DNA of 64,000 bases from assembly GCF_024398035.1 (NCBI RefSeq), contig NZ_CP073748.1:1401520-1465519 (forward strand), given 5' to 3'. Each line of letters opens with the position of its first letter. Position 1 is the stretch's first letter. Shown here one piece after another: positions 8,088 through 16,769 of this stretch. The stretch is from Kordiimonas sp. SCSIO 12603. Lineage in GTDB: Bacteria; Pseudomonadota; Alphaproteobacteria; Sphingomonadales; Kordiimonadaceae. The position numbers were made by a program, and so were the translations under genes. Below the pieces are notes generated by a model. That model worked only from the letters and a program-made list of their open reading frames with translations. It was not told where the DNA came from and searched no databases.

Positions 8088-10127
8088 ATGCGTTGGAAAA
8101 TAAGACAATTTATCTTTGATGAGAAAGAACAGGCTCTGCATGAAAAAAATGCAGACGGCACTGAAAAAACTGTGCAGTTGGAGCCTCTCCTTGCCGAAGT
8201 GCTCACCTATTTTTGCCTGAACCCGGATAAAACCATCAGCCGGGACGAGCTTGTTGATGCAGTTTGGGAAGCTCGTGCTATCACGGATAATGCCGTAAAC
8301 CGGGTTATTGCAAAACTCAGGAAACAGCTGGGGGATGACCCTAAATCACCCCAATTTATTGCCACCTATCCTAAAAAGGGATACCGCTTTATTGCACCAG
8401 TTTCTGAACTAGCGGCAGAATCGGTTGTGGAAACTACTGCGGCAGATGGGGAAATGCAGGCCAAGCCACACAGCAGTAAACCCATGATGGTGTTTGCGCT
8501 GTTTATTATTGCAGCTTTTGCCGTGATGTATTTTCAGCAACCCACAAAGCCGGAACCAACTGTGAAAGGCACCGAATTTCTAACCCGCGGTGGCGGTCAG
8601 GAATTTCAGCCTTCTGTTTCACCTGATGGGAACCAGCTGCTTTACACCACCTTTGAAGATAATTTCCTTCAGCTTTATTTAAAGAACCTTACAACGCAGG
8701 AAACCGTTAAATTAAGTGAAGCGGGCGCGCACCATGGCCCTGCGGATTGGTCAGACAGTGGTAAATATATCGCGTACCTTTACACAGACCAGGAAAGCTG
8801 TGAACTGCGTCGCTTAACCCTTGATGGTATGAAAATAACGGTGCAGGAAACCATTCATTACTGCCCGAAGAACAGCTACGGCAAAGTGATATTCACCCAT
8901 GATGATAATAAGCTTTTGTATGCAGAAGCTAGCGAGGTTGGGCCGCCATATTCCATTTATGAGCTTACGCTGCCCGCGGGTACCAGCCGCCGCGTGAGCC
9001 AGCCAGAACTTATTCTGGGCGGCAATACACAGTTTGATCTGCACCCGACAGAAGATAAGCTTCTTATTTCCTCGCCTGATGCAGAGCAGTGGCTTGCATT
9101 TTTCACACTTGATCTGAAGCGGGATAAACTCACTCAGATGTTCCGCCTTAATGAATATATGTGCTGCGCAATCTGGAACCTTCGGGGCGACCGTGTGATC
9201 GTAATTGGTGAACATCCTGCGTATGACCTTATCAGTTTTGATCTGGAAGGTGGAGACAGGCAGATTATCCACAGTGCCAGCCACCGGATTAGCACCCCAA
9301 TTCGGGATGATCATACAGGTGGTTACGTATATGTGGGCGGTATCTATAACCGTGATATTATCTCCTTGGAGCGAGCAGATGACTCGCAGGAGCTGGTGGC
9401 AGCCTCTTCAGTAGATGATCGGTTGGTAACGCTTGCACCAAACGGCAAGATGATCGCTTACATGTCAGATAAATCAGGGCAAGATGAAGTGTGGCTTCAG
9501 TCTCTTGAAGATCATCAGGAAAGAAAGCTCACATCAGGCAGTAGCCATAGCCATTATTATGATTTGAAATGGTCAACTGATAGTAAGCGTCTGGTTGGTG
9601 TTACTATCAACGAACTTCATGTGGTTGATGCTGAAACTGGTGAGCGCCAGAAACTTGATATCCCGCAAACAGAAATCCGTGGTGTTTCCTGGTTTGATGC
9701 AAACACACTTTCTTACAGTGTTGCCGTAAAAGGTGGCTGGCAGGTGCATTATTATGATTTGCGTACCAATACAGTAAGCATCGAAAACAGATCTTGGGCC
9801 TATATTCGTTACGCCTCTGATATGAAAAATACCTTGTGGTTTTCAGAAACAGGGGAGCTTTTTTCCGGTGAGGGTAGAGAGCCAACTGGCTTAACTCTTT
9901 CAAACCCGATCGTTGGCCGTAAATTTGCTGTGGAAAAACAGGGTGATCAGCTTTTTTACTGGCAGTTTGAAAATGGTAAATGGGCTTTCTATGAACATGC
10001 TGTTGGCGGGGAGAAAGAGTTACTGCTTCAGGCAGACGGTATGCCCGCTTTCGCAGTTGCTGATGATAAGATTTATCTCTCCACGCTGAAAAGTCATTCA
10101 GCGGATATTTACCGTACCGTAAAATAA
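8088..10127 (+). CDS. CadC-like membrane regulator: winged helix, TM segment, TolB-like propeller
   Basis: 679 residues. Residues about 1-100 are a Trans_reg_C winged helix (SRDELVDAVWEARAITDNAV ... YPKKGYRFIAPVSE). One transmembrane segment follows near 128-143 (MMVFALFIIAAFAVMYF). The remainder, about 170-679, has PD40/WD40-like repeats such as FQPSVSPDGNQLLYTT, GPADWSDSGKYIAYLY and VTLAPNGKMIAYMSDKSG, which predict a periplasmic six- or seven-bladed propeller. It is a one-component, membrane-bound transcription factor sensing something outside the cytoplasm. The divergent secreted peptidase is the obvious target candidate. No phosphoryl-acceptor domain is present. Confidence 0.85.
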   Translation: MRWKIRQFIFDEKEQALHEKNADGTEKTVQLEPLLAEVLTYFCLNPDKTISRDELVDAVWEARAITDNAVNRVIAKLRKQLGDDPKSPQFIATYPKKGYRFIAPVSELAAESVVETTAADGEMQAKPHSSKPMMVFALFIIAAFAVMYFQQPTKPEPTVKGTEFLTRGGGQEFQPSVSPDGNQLLYTTFEDNFLQLYLKNLTTQETVKLSEAGAHHGPADWSDSGKYIAYLYTDQESCELRRLTLDGMKITVQETIHYCPKNSYGKVIFTHDDNKLLYAEASEVGPPYSIYELTLPAGTSRRVSQPELILGGNTQFDLHPTEDKLLISSPDAEQWLAFFTLDLKRDKLTQMFRLNEYMCCAIWNLRGDRVIVIGEHPAYDLISFDLEGGDRQIIHSASHRISTPIRDDHTGGYVYVGGIYNRDIISLERADDSQELVAASSVDDRLVTLAPNGKMIAYMSDKSGQDEVWLQSLEDHQERKLTSGSSHSHYYDLKWSTDSKRLVGVTINELHVVDAETGERQKLDIPQTEIRGVSWFDANTLSYSVAVKGGWQVHYYDLRTNTVSIENRSWAYIRYASDMKNTLWFSETGELFSGEGREPTGLTLSNPIVGRKFAVEKQGDQLFYWQFENGKWAFYEHAVGGEKELLLQADGMPAFAVADDKIYLSTLKSHSADIYRTVK

Positions 10128-10385
10128 AGCGCCGCACCCACCGCAAGGACGAAGGTATAGTTCACCAAGCGGTGGATGGGTTCTGTGTGCAAGCTTCCTG
10201 CGAATAAGCGCTAAACCAACCCCTGACAGGATGAGGTTTATCGGGAAGTTTCAAATCCGGTTCCGGCAATGTTTTCTTCCGAAAAAGGGGGCATTGCCAG
10301 AGATGCGTATCCGAATTTTGTTGCTCCCTTGATGCAGGGATATACGATCATTCAACCAAGCAAGCATGCACAGCCAGAATAGGGG
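10128..10385. other. Intergenic region, no gene seen
   Basis: This is 258 bases between convergent genes. GGCAATG (10265-10271) pairs with CATTGCC (10292-10298) and could mark the end of one transcript. I see no convincing promoter or small gene. Confidence 0.4.
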
Positions 10386-11564
10386 TTAAGCAGCCAAATC
10401 TTCCGCCGGGCCGAAGAATTCATAGTGAATCTGACTTTCTGGAATATTCAGCTCTTTCGCGATTTTCAGCGCAGACTGCATGAAAGGCTTTGGCCCAAGG
10501 AAATAAAATTCAACATCCCGATCGGATGGAATTTGTGCTTCAAGCATTTCTTTGGTGATAAAGCCTTTGGCATGTGGTGCGCATGTTGCTGTTGGTTCGT
10601 TATATACAAAGATAGGCTTTACGTTGGTGTGTTCTGCCGCTGTGTTTTGTACATGTTCACGGAAGGCGTGGGTGTTTCTGTTCAGGGCCGCGTGAATAAA
10701 GTGAATTTCACGGCCTGTCGCTGCTTCGGTATTCAGCATGCTGATCGCAGGTGTAATGCCAACGCCGCCTGTTACCAGTACAAGGGGTTTGTCATTCTTA
10801 CGCAGGGTAAACTCACCAAACGGAGGCATAAGAGCAATGCTGTCGCCTTGGTTCAGATTGTTATGTAGATGGTTTGAAACTAAACCATGTTCCTCCCGTT
10901 TTACGCTGATACGGAGATAGTTTTTACCCGGTGCATCAGAAAGGCTGTAATTGCGGCGAACATGTTGACCATCAATGTTGAAAAGTGCCGCAATAAACTG
11001 GCCCGGTTCAAAAGCTGGTACAGCACCGCCATCCTTCGGTGTAAGATAGAAAGATGTAATGATATCGCTTTCGCGTACTTTATCCTTGATGATAAATTCG
11101 CGTAGTCCGCGCCAACCGCCTTCTTTGCTGGCGCCTGCAGCATAAAGACCTTCTTCCGCATCAATAAGAATACCCGCGAGCTGGCCGTATGCTTTGCCCC
11201 ATGCTTCGATGATGTCATCAGAGGCGACATCACCAAGCACTTCTTTGATGGCTGCAAGCAAACATTCGCCAACAATATTATAATGATCAGGCTGGATGCC
11301 AAGTGAACAGTGCTTCTGGATAATTTGCTTTACCGCACCATCAAGAGCACCAAGGTTTTCAATGTGGAGTGCATATGCCACCACTGCATTCGCCAGTGCT
11401 TTAGGTTGGGAGCCTTTGGACTGGTGAGTTTGGTTGAAATACGGAATTACCTCAGGATAGCGCTCAAACATCAGGGGATAAAAGCAGGATGTAATTTCAT
11501 CAGCTTTAGGAGCCACTACAGGGGCAGTTGCTTTGATAATATCGATAGTGTTTTGATCTAACAT
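10386..11564 (-). CDS. hmp: Flavohemoglobin, nitric oxide dioxygenase
   Basis: 392 residues, standard length. Globin domain about 1-140 with Y29, Q53 and proximal H85 (KHCSLGI) at the same positions as E. coli Hmp. The FAD domain (about 150-255) has RRNYSLSDAPG and the NAD domain has VTGGVGITPAISML and FYFLGPKPFM. The enzyme converts NO and O2 to nitrate using NAD(P)H, in the cytoplasm. It is divergent from norR; a -24/-12 promoter and three NorR sites lie in the 166-bp gap, so induction by NO through NorR and sigma-54 is well supported by sequence. Confidence 0.95.
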   Translation of the reverse strand: MLDQNTIDIIKATAPVVAPKADEITSCFYPLMFERYPEVIPYFNQTHQSKGSQPKALANAVVAYALHIENLGALDGAVKQIIQKHCSLGIQPDHYNIVGECLLAAIKEVLGDVASDDIIEAWGKAYGQLAGILIDAEEGLYAAGASKEGGWRGLREFIIKDKVRESDIITSFYLTPKDGGAVPAFEPGQFIAALFNIDGQHVRRNYSLSDAPGKNYLRISVKREEHGLVSNHLHNNLNQGDSIALMPPFGEFTLRKNDKPLVLVTGGVGITPAISMLNTEAATGREIHFIHAALNRNTHAFREHVQNTAAEHTNVKPIFVYNEPTATCAPHAKGFITKEMLEAQIPSDRDVEFYFLGPKPFMQSALKIAKELNIPESQIHYEFFGPAEDLAA

Positions 11565-11600
11565 AATTTCACTCTCACAGCATTAAACTGACAATTACAT

Positions 11601-11616
11601 AACAACAAACGTGCCA
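11601..11616 (-). promoter_or_regulatory. Sigma-54 promoter of hmp
   Basis: Read on the minus strand the site is TGGCACGTTTGTTGTT: -24 element TGGCACG, 4 bases, -12 element TTGT. This matches the RpoN consensus (TGGCACG-N4-TTGC) with one change at the -12 end. The start codon of hmp lies about 37 bases downstream. Confidence 0.8.
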
Positions 11617-11670
11617 GTTTCAGGATTGGCGGTATCTCTGGGGTTTATATGATCGGAACATGCTGGTGAG

Positions 11671-11726
11671 GTTAAATTAACTTACTTAATGGGATGTTAA
11701 AATAACTCAGGGTGTGTTAAATGAAC
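11671..11726. promoter_or_regulatory. Three NorR-type enhancer sites
   Basis: GTTAAATTAAC (11671-11681), GTTAAAATAAC (11696-11706) and GTTAAATGAAC (11716-11726) all fit GT-N7-AC, the inverted repeat bound by NorR. Three sites upstream of a sigma-54 promoter is the arrangement known for norVW in E. coli. The last site is 4 bases before the norR start and could also limit norR expression. Confidence 0.8.
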
Positions 11727-11730
11727 CCGC

Positions 11731-13254
11731 ATGAGTATGTTACCGTTTATCAGTATTGTTGAAGACCTGAGTAAGGCGCTCAAGCCAGCGGAGCGGTATG
11801 AGCGCCTGATTGATGCTATCGCCCAAGCCATTGAATGCGATGCAGTTGTTCTCCTTGAGTTAAAGCAGAATATGCTGGTGCCATTGGCTGCCAAAGGGTT
11901 GAGCGAAGAGGTGATGGGGCGCCGCTTTGATGTGGAAAAACATCCGCGCCTGAAAAACATTCTTGAGAGTGATCAGCCAGTTCGCTTTGAAGCGGAATGC
12001 AAGTTGCCAGACCCGTATGATGGTTTGGTGGCGGATAGCGAACAGCTTCATGTGCATGACTGTATGGGGTCCAGCATCTATGTGGATGGTGATATTTGGG
12101 GCGTACTTACCCTTGATGCGATGAAAGCAGGCACGTTTGATGCTCTTAATCCCACAGAAACAAGGGCCTATGTAGCAGCCGTTGCTGCTGCGATTAAAAC
12201 CAGTCTGCATATTGAAGCACTGGAAGCAAAAGCCAGCCAGCAACATGAAATCGCCCAGTCTCTGATGCATTCGGAAGCGCAGGATCATATGATCGGTGAA
12301 AGTGATGCCATGCAGGCGTTGGTGGGAGATGTTGAAACCGTTGCTCCGTCCTTGCTCTCTGTATTGATCACTGGTGAAACCGGTGTTGGTAAGGAACTGG
12401 TGGCGCGTCAAATTCATGATCAGTCGGGCCGAGCAAGTGAAGCATTGGTGCAGATTAACTGCGCGGCACTCCCTGAAAATATTGTGGAAAGTGAGCTGTT
12501 CGGCCATGTGAAAGGTGCCTTTTCCGGCGCGGTTACTGACAGAAGTGGTCGGTTTGAACTGGCTGATGGTGGAACGCTGTTTCTTGATGAAGTGGGTGAA
12601 TTACCGCTTGGGGTACAGGCCAAGCTTCTACGGGCGCTACAGAGTGGTGAAATCCAGCGGGTAGGGAGCGATAGGATTATCTCCGTTGATGTACGAATTA
12701 TCGCAGCCACCAACCGGAACCTGCAGGAAGAAGTGAAGGCGGGGCGTTTTCGGGCAGACTTGTACCACCGCTTGAGCGTTTACCCGCTTCCTGTACCTGC
12801 GCTCAAGGAGCGCGGTAAAGATGTTTTGTTGCTCGCGGGCTATTTCCTGGAAAAGAACCAGCACCGCTTGGGGCTTGGTAAGGTTCGGCTTTCTGCCAGT
12901 GCGGTTGAAAGCCTGCTTTCTTATAGTTGGCCCGGTAATGTGCGAGAGCTCGAGCATATCCTTAGTCGGGCAACACTGAAGGCAAGCCGGGATCAAACGG
13001 GTGCTGATATGGTAACCGTTGGAAATCATCACCTAGCACTGGAGAATGGGGTGCATCAGGCATTAGAGCCTGACATGCCTATCCAAGCTAAGGATCACAG
13101 CAAAGATATGCGAGAATTGGTGGATGGTTACCAGCGACAGCTGATAGCAGACCGGCTTGAATATTATGGCGATAACCTGTCTGCGGTGGCGCGTTCGTTT
13201 GGGGTGGACCGCAGCAATCTTCTGCGCACTATGAAACGGTTAGGGCTCAGATAG
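11731..13254 (+). CDS. norR: NorR, NO-responsive sigma-54 activator
   Basis: 507 residues. The GAF domain (about 1-170) keeps residues used by E. coli NorR to hold the mononuclear iron that binds NO, offset by about two: R73, D97, H109, C111, D129. The AAA+ domain has Walker A GETGVGKE (215-222) and Walker B GTLFLDE (281-287). The sigma-54 contact loop reads GAFSGA (262-267) instead of the usual GAFTGA. A Fis-type helix-turn-helix ends the protein (VARSFGVDRSNLLRTMKRLG). It is divergent from hmp, with its sites between. The 3' end overlaps the convergent membrane gene by 15 bases. Confidence 0.93.
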   Translation: MSMLPFISIVEDLSKALKPAERYERLIDAIAQAIECDAVVLLELKQNMLVPLAAKGLSEEVMGRRFDVEKHPRLKNILESDQPVRFEAECKLPDPYDGLVADSEQLHVHDCMGSSIYVDGDIWGVLTLDAMKAGTFDALNPTETRAYVAAVAAAIKTSLHIEALEAKASQQHEIAQSLMHSEAQDHMIGESDAMQALVGDVETVAPSLLSVLITGETGVGKELVARQIHDQSGRASEALVQINCAALPENIVESELFGHVKGAFSGAVTDRSGRFELADGGTLFLDEVGELPLGVQAKLLRALQSGEIQRVGSDRIISVDVRIIAATNRNLQEEVKAGRFRADLYHRLSVYPLPVPALKERGKDVLLLAGYFLEKNQHRLGLGKVRLSASAVESLLSYSWPGNVRELEHILSRATLKASRDQTGADMVTVGNHHLALENGVHQALEPDMPIQAKDHSKDMRELVDGYQRQLIADRLEYYGDNLSAVARSFGVDRSNLLRTMKRLGLR

Positions 13255-13590
13255 TTCTTCTTTGAAGCTGCGCAGGGAGAGTATCAATCCTGCGATGGAT
13301 GCCAAAAGTAAAATGAACAGCGGCAGAATGCGTTCTGCCTCGCCAGTTGTGGGATCAATGCGAATAAAAAACATGGTGTAGAGCTTACCGCACATATAGG
13401 CCCAGACGCCGAACTGAAGCAGCTTGCCTTTCATTTCATTCAGCGACCGCAGTGCATAGAGAAATAGGGTGATTGCCACATAATCATCCAGTGAAAGGGG
13501 CCAGAATTTATCGGAAGTGAGCACAACAATCGTCTCCCCTATGAACAGCAGAGCCGAATAGATGATGCTGTAGATACGCAGAGCTTTCAT
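13240..13590 (-). CDS. Small four-helix membrane protein, unknown
   Basis: 116 residues with four predicted membrane segments (for example IYSIIYSALLFIGETIVVL, LLQFGVWAYMCGKLYTMFF and LPLFILLLASIAGLILSL). I do not recognise a family. It overlaps the stop of the sterol-desaturase gene by 4 bases (ATGA type), so the two are co-translated, and its 3' end overlaps norR. Its role is probably tied to the desaturase-family enzyme, but this is only context. Confidence 0.65.
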   Translation of the reverse strand: MKALRIYSIIYSALLFIGETIVVLTSDKFWPLSLDDYVAITLFLYALRSLNEMKGKLLQFGVWAYMCGKLYTMFFIRIDPTTGEAERILPLFILLLASIAGLILSLRSFKEELSEP

Positions 13591-14579
13591 GATTTTTTCT
13601 CCGCAAGTGGTAGTTCAGAGAGGGCGAGTTCTTCATAATATTCGGGGCGATCACCGTAATCAGCTGGCTTGTCGATGTCTCCATTAAAGGGCGCAGTTAG
13701 CTGGCCTAAGTAATCCTTGGGGTACTCGGGGTTGTGGAGCCCGATAGAACCTACCTCCTTTTCTTTTGGCCAAAAGAAGGTGCCGAAAATAATATCCCAA
13801 ACAATCAGGTTGTTGCCGTAATTGGTGTTGCTCTGCTCGATGGCTTTTGAATGGTGCCAGCGGTGAAGCTCGGTCATGGAGAAAATATAGTTCATCATGC
13901 CCAGTTTCAGATAAATGTTCGAGTGCTGGAACAGGCCGTGGATACCGTTGAATACGAAATAAAGAGCGGTGGTTTCTGTGTTCACACCAAGCACAAGGAA
14001 GGGCACAACCTCGGGGATCAGGAAATAGATTTTCTCAATGGGATGAAAGCGTCCTGCGTTTAAAAGATACAGCCTGTTAGGGCTGTGGTGCACGGCGTGA
14101 AACTTCCACATCCAGTGAATTTCGTGAGCCCAGCGGTGAACCCAGTAACGGCCGAATTCAGCAACCAGCAGCATGAGGAACAGTTGCGCTATAAGTGGCC
14201 AATCATGCGGCCAAAGCGAGGGTGCTCTCTCCCCGATTAGATAGGCCAAACCGGATACCAGAGTGGCAAGATATAGGGGTTTTAACAGCCGCGGCATGAT
14301 GATTTGGGCAACCACCATATGAATAAAATCTGTGCTTACATCACCATCATTCTGGTTCCAGCTTTTGCGGAAGGGAAGAGCATGTTCCAGAAGCCAGATG
14401 CCAAGTGCACCAGGGAATAACACATAAAAAACCGCCAAACCTTCATGCACGCCGATTTGCAAAAGGGCATAAACAGCAAGAAGGCAGCTTGTCATAAAGA
14501 TGGGGAAAATCAGCCGTGCCGCAAGTTCACGAACAAAGGTGGTGTTTTCCGCTTTTGTATTTTCGTTGGCCGTATCCAT
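13587..14579 (-). CDS. Sterol desaturase/fatty-acid hydroxylase family protein
   Basis: About 330 residues with several membrane segments. The iron-binding histidine clusters of the family are present: HRWAHEIHWMWKFHAVHHS and, later, LHRWHHSKA, with further histidines (GIHGLFQHSNIY). Members are di-iron membrane oxygenases acting on sterols, fatty acids or carotenoids; the substrate here is unknown. The start at 14579 has the ribosome site GGGAGGG; the longer reading from 14720 would run through the operator. It is divergent from a TetR gene and has a palindrome at 14606-14620, so it is probably repressed by that TetR. Confidence 0.85.
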   Translation of the reverse strand: MDTANENTKAENTTFVRELAARLIFPIFMTSCLLAVYALLQIGVHEGLAVFYVLFPGALGIWLLEHALPFRKSWNQNDGDVSTDFIHMVVAQIIMPRLLKPLYLATLVSGLAYLIGERAPSLWPHDWPLIAQLFLMLLVAEFGRYWVHRWAHEIHWMWKFHAVHHSPNRLYLLNAGRFHPIEKIYFLIPEVVPFLVLGVNTETTALYFVFNGIHGLFQHSNIYLKLGMMNYIFSMTELHRWHHSKAIEQSNTNYGNNLIVWDIIFGTFFWPKEKEVGSIGLHNPEYPKDYLGQLTAPFNGDIDKPADYGDRPEYYEELALSELPLAEKKS

Positions 14580-14605
14580 TTCTTTGCCCTCCCAAGTAAA
14601 TAAAT

Positions 14606-14620
14606 GGAAACATTGTTTCC
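14606..14620. promoter_or_regulatory. TetR-type operator candidate
   Basis: GGAAACATTGTTTCC is a 15-bp palindrome (perfect arms apart from the centre base) 27 bases upstream of the desaturase start and 74 bases before the divergent tetR start. The position and size fit a TetR-family operator controlling the desaturase unit. Confidence 0.6.
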
Positions 14621-14693
14621 GATAATAAACAAAAGATGATAGATATAGCAAGAAAATCCTGTTTTCTGTGGCTTGTGCTGTTAAAGAAAGAGG

Positions 14694-15317
14694 GTGAAAC
14701 AGGAGCTGTTTTTGGAACAAACACTGAAATCAGATAAGCGTAAAATTAAACCGGAAGCTCTGGAGAGTTTGCGGGCAACTATTCTTGCGTTGTTCAGCGA
14801 AGACGAGTTTCACCGTGTAGGGATTAGGGATATCTGCAAACGTGCGAAGGTAAGCCCTCAAACGGTTTATAAATATTACGGCAACAAGGAAGAGCTGCTG
14901 CTTGCCTGTATCGAACCGGATATGGAGGAACTCACGGCACTCGCTAAGGAGCGGTCAGGCACAGCGGAGGGGCTGAAGGCCAAGCTTAACGCGCTGGCTT
15001 CAACCCAGTTTGAATTTTACGCAGAACGCCCCGTGATAGCGAAGCTTGTGTTTATGAACCTGCCGCCCATTTTCTGGGTGAACCGTGCGTCTGTCGCGCA
15101 GGCTGAATTTCAGGATTTGTACGAAGATGTGCTTAAGGAAGCCCGAGCGGCTGGTGAACTACCTAGCGCGCTTGATCTGACGTTATTACAGGATATCAGT
15201 TCAGGTGCAGCTTCCCGCGTAATCTTGCGGTGGCTATCAGCGGGTGCGAAGGATGACCTGCGCACTAGCGGTAAAGCATACTTCGAACTTTTATGGCGCT
15301 TAGCGAATGGGAATTAA
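14694..15317 (+). CDS. TetR/AcrR-family repressor
   Basis: 207 residues, GTG start just after AAAGAGG; no good ATG is available in the frame. The N-terminal helix-turn-helix is clear (VGIRDICKRAKVSPQTVYKYYGNKEELLLACI, residues about 43-74). The C-terminal ligand domain resembles TetR_C groups but does not name a ligand. Divergent from the sterol-desaturase-like gene with a palindromic site between, so local control of that lipid enzyme is likely. Its end overlaps the convergent CGNR gene by 4 bases. Confidence 0.85.
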   Translation: MKQELFLEQTLKSDKRKIKPEALESLRATILALFSEDEFHRVGIRDICKRAKVSPQTVYKYYGNKEELLLACIEPDMEELTALAKERSGTAEGLKAKLNALASTQFEFYAERPVIAKLVFMNLPPIFWVNRASVAQAEFQDLYEDVLKEARAAGELPSALDLTLLQDISSGAASRVILRWLSAGAKDDLRTSGKAYFELLWRLANGN

Positions 15318-15949
15318 GCTTCGGCTTGTGCTTTTTTTCTGGCACGGTAAGCAGCGGCTTTGGCGCGGTTACCGCAAATTTCCATAACACACCAACGGCG
15401 CTGGTGGTTTTTAGTGCGGTCGTAAAACCAGAGCGGGCAGGCCGGGCCTTCGCAGTTCCTGATTAATTCCAAATGTTCATCAATCAATAGGTCAGCGATG
15501 GCTTCTGCGATTGGTACTAAAAGGCTGTCTGCTGTTTCGATCTGGCGGTTCCGAGCAAGGGAAAGGGCACCCTGTTCCCCTGAGTTGGTTAATTGGTGCT
15601 GATATTTAACGGGTAACGCCAAAATATCATTCAGGGGCTTAAGTTGAGCATCAGCATCCGTAAAATGAACACCATTTTCTTTATAGCGCTCTAGGTAGTC
15701 GCGCAGCCATTCGCGCAGGTTACGCGCGGTTTTTGCGGTTTTATCAAGAACGGCTTTTGAGAAAGCCTTCCTCACATGTGTGTGTTCTTCATCGGTCAGC
15801 AGGCCAGCCTGCATAAGCCAGTTCGTAATGTCTTCCCCACTGGATAGCCAGTCAAACTCAGTGCCGGAAGGTGCGCAGCGGGTGTTGAGAAAATCAAGCG
15901 CCGTGTGTTCCGCTACAAAAAATGCATCTGGTCTTTCGTTTGTCGCCAA
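15314..15949 (-). CDS. CGNR zinc-finger (ABATE-domain) regulator
   Basis: 211 residues. The N-terminus begins an ABATE-type ligand domain (HTALDFLNTRCAP...). The C-terminal zinc finger is intact: CEGPACPLWFYDRTKNHQRR followed by WCVMEICGNRAKAAAYRAR, giving Cys-x4-Cys and the CGNR signature. Such proteins are thought to be ligand-responsive DNA-binding regulators. The gene is divergent from an azoreductase, with a palindrome overlapping the azoreductase promoter, so it probably regulates that gene. Confidence 0.88.
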   Translation of the reverse strand: MATNERPDAFFVAEHTALDFLNTRCAPSGTEFDWLSSGEDITNWLMQAGLLTDEEHTHVRKAFSKAVLDKTAKTARNLREWLRDYLERYKENGVHFTDADAQLKPLNDILALPVKYQHQLTNSGEQGALSLARNRQIETADSLLVPIAEAIADLLIDEHLELIRNCEGPACPLWFYDRTKNHQRRWCVMEICGNRAKAAAYRARKKAQAEA

Positions 15950-16001
15950 GGGGCTCTCCTGTTGGTCACTTACCTGTGATGAGTAACCTCTTAAGTGGCT
16001 C

Positions 16002-16030
16002 TTGACAAGTTACTATTCAGTTAATAACTG
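16002..16030 (+). promoter_or_regulatory. azoR promoter with overlapping palindrome
   Basis: TTGACA (16002-16007), a 17-base spacer and TAACTG (16025-16030) form a sigma-70-like promoter, strong at -35 and weak at -10. CAGTTAATAACTG (16018-16030) has perfect 6-base arms and covers the -10, as expected for an operator. The divergent CGNR protein is the natural candidate to bind it. Confidence 0.45.
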
Positions 16031-16086
16031 TCAAAATATGTTTTTAAAGGTTATTTGTTTAAACCATGTATGAAAGTGATAGAACC

Positions 16087-16716
16087 ATGACCAAACTTCT
16101 TTATGTGAACGCTTCCCCGCGTAAGGAAACTTCACACACCGCTAAAATTGCTGAGGCATATGTAAACCAGCGCCTGGCGGATGATCCGTCAATTGAGCTG
16201 GTAAGGCTTGACCTGTGGCAAGCGAACCTGCCGGAATTTGATGGTGATAAAGCCGCTGCGAAAATGACCTTTTTCGGCGTTGGTGAACTGGATAGCGGGC
16301 TTGAAAGCGCCTGGGATGAAATCGTGAAAATTACTAACCAGTTTATTGAGGCTGATGAATATGTATTTGCGGTGCCAATGTGGAATGGCGGTGTGCCTTA
16401 TAAGCTGAAACAGTATCTGGATATTATCACCCAGCCGGGCCTTCTGTTCGGTTTCACACCAGAAGATGGTTACTTCGGCCTTTTAGAAAATAAGCGAGCG
16501 GCTGCTTTCTATACAGCTGGTGTGTTCGCACCGGGTGTTCCTTCCCGGTATGGGCAGGATTTCCATTCAACTTACCTAAGCTGGTGGTTTGATCTGGTGG
16601 GTATTACGAACATCCGAGTGAATCGCTTCCAACCGTCTCTGTTAACAGCTGACCCTCAGGGGGATGAGCAAGAAGCGGTAGAGCGTTCAATCAATCTTGC
16701 GAAAAATATCACCTAA
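16087..16716 (+). CDS. azoR: FMN-dependent NADH:quinone/azo reductase (AzoR type)
   Basis: About 209 residues. The flavodoxin-like fold is seen in LLYVNASPRKETSHTAKIAE at the N-terminus (phosphate loop), VFAVPMWNGGVPYKLKQYLD in the middle (PMWN motif for the FMN ring) and the C-terminal half TYLSWWFDLVGI. AzoR enzymes reduce azo dyes and quinones with NADH in the cytoplasm, usually as homodimers. I use the ATG at 16087 because the family starts at the first beta strand (MTKLLYV); an ATG at 16066 would add seven residues. It is likely controlled by the divergent CGNR protein. Confidence 0.9.
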   Translation: MTKLLYVNASPRKETSHTAKIAEAYVNQRLADDPSIELVRLDLWQANLPEFDGDKAAAKMTFFGVGELDSGLESAWDEIVKITNQFIEADEYVFAVPMWNGGVPYKLKQYLDIITQPGLLFGFTPEDGYFGLLENKRAAAFYTAGVFAPGVPSRYGQDFHSTYLSWWFDLVGITNIRVNRFQPSLLTADPQGDEQEAVERSINLAKNIT

Positions 16717-16730
16717 AGGGAAGGTGGTAT

Positions 16731-16761
16731 GAAGGCGCGGGAACCTGCGGCCTGCGCCTTC
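16731..16761 (+). terminator. Intrinsic terminator after azoR
   Basis: GAAGGCGC (16731-16738) pairs with GCGCCTTC (16754-16761), with extra GG/CC pairing inside the loop, followed by ACTTTTATTT. It sits between the convergent azoR and PepSY genes. Confidence 0.65.
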
Positions 16762-16769
16762 ACTTTTAT

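Noticed and set aside
8814-9314. 166-codon minus-strand open frame inside the CadC-like gene
   Set aside because: Antisense to a clear propeller-domain gene; no ribosome site or family features.
9607-10146. 179-codon minus-strand open frame at the end of the CadC-like gene
   Set aside because: It is rich in Arg, His and Tyr as expected for antisense of this gene and has no recognisable domain.
11860-12507. 215-codon minus-strand open frame inside norR
   Set aside because: Covers the NorR GAF and AAA+ motifs on the other strand; shadow.
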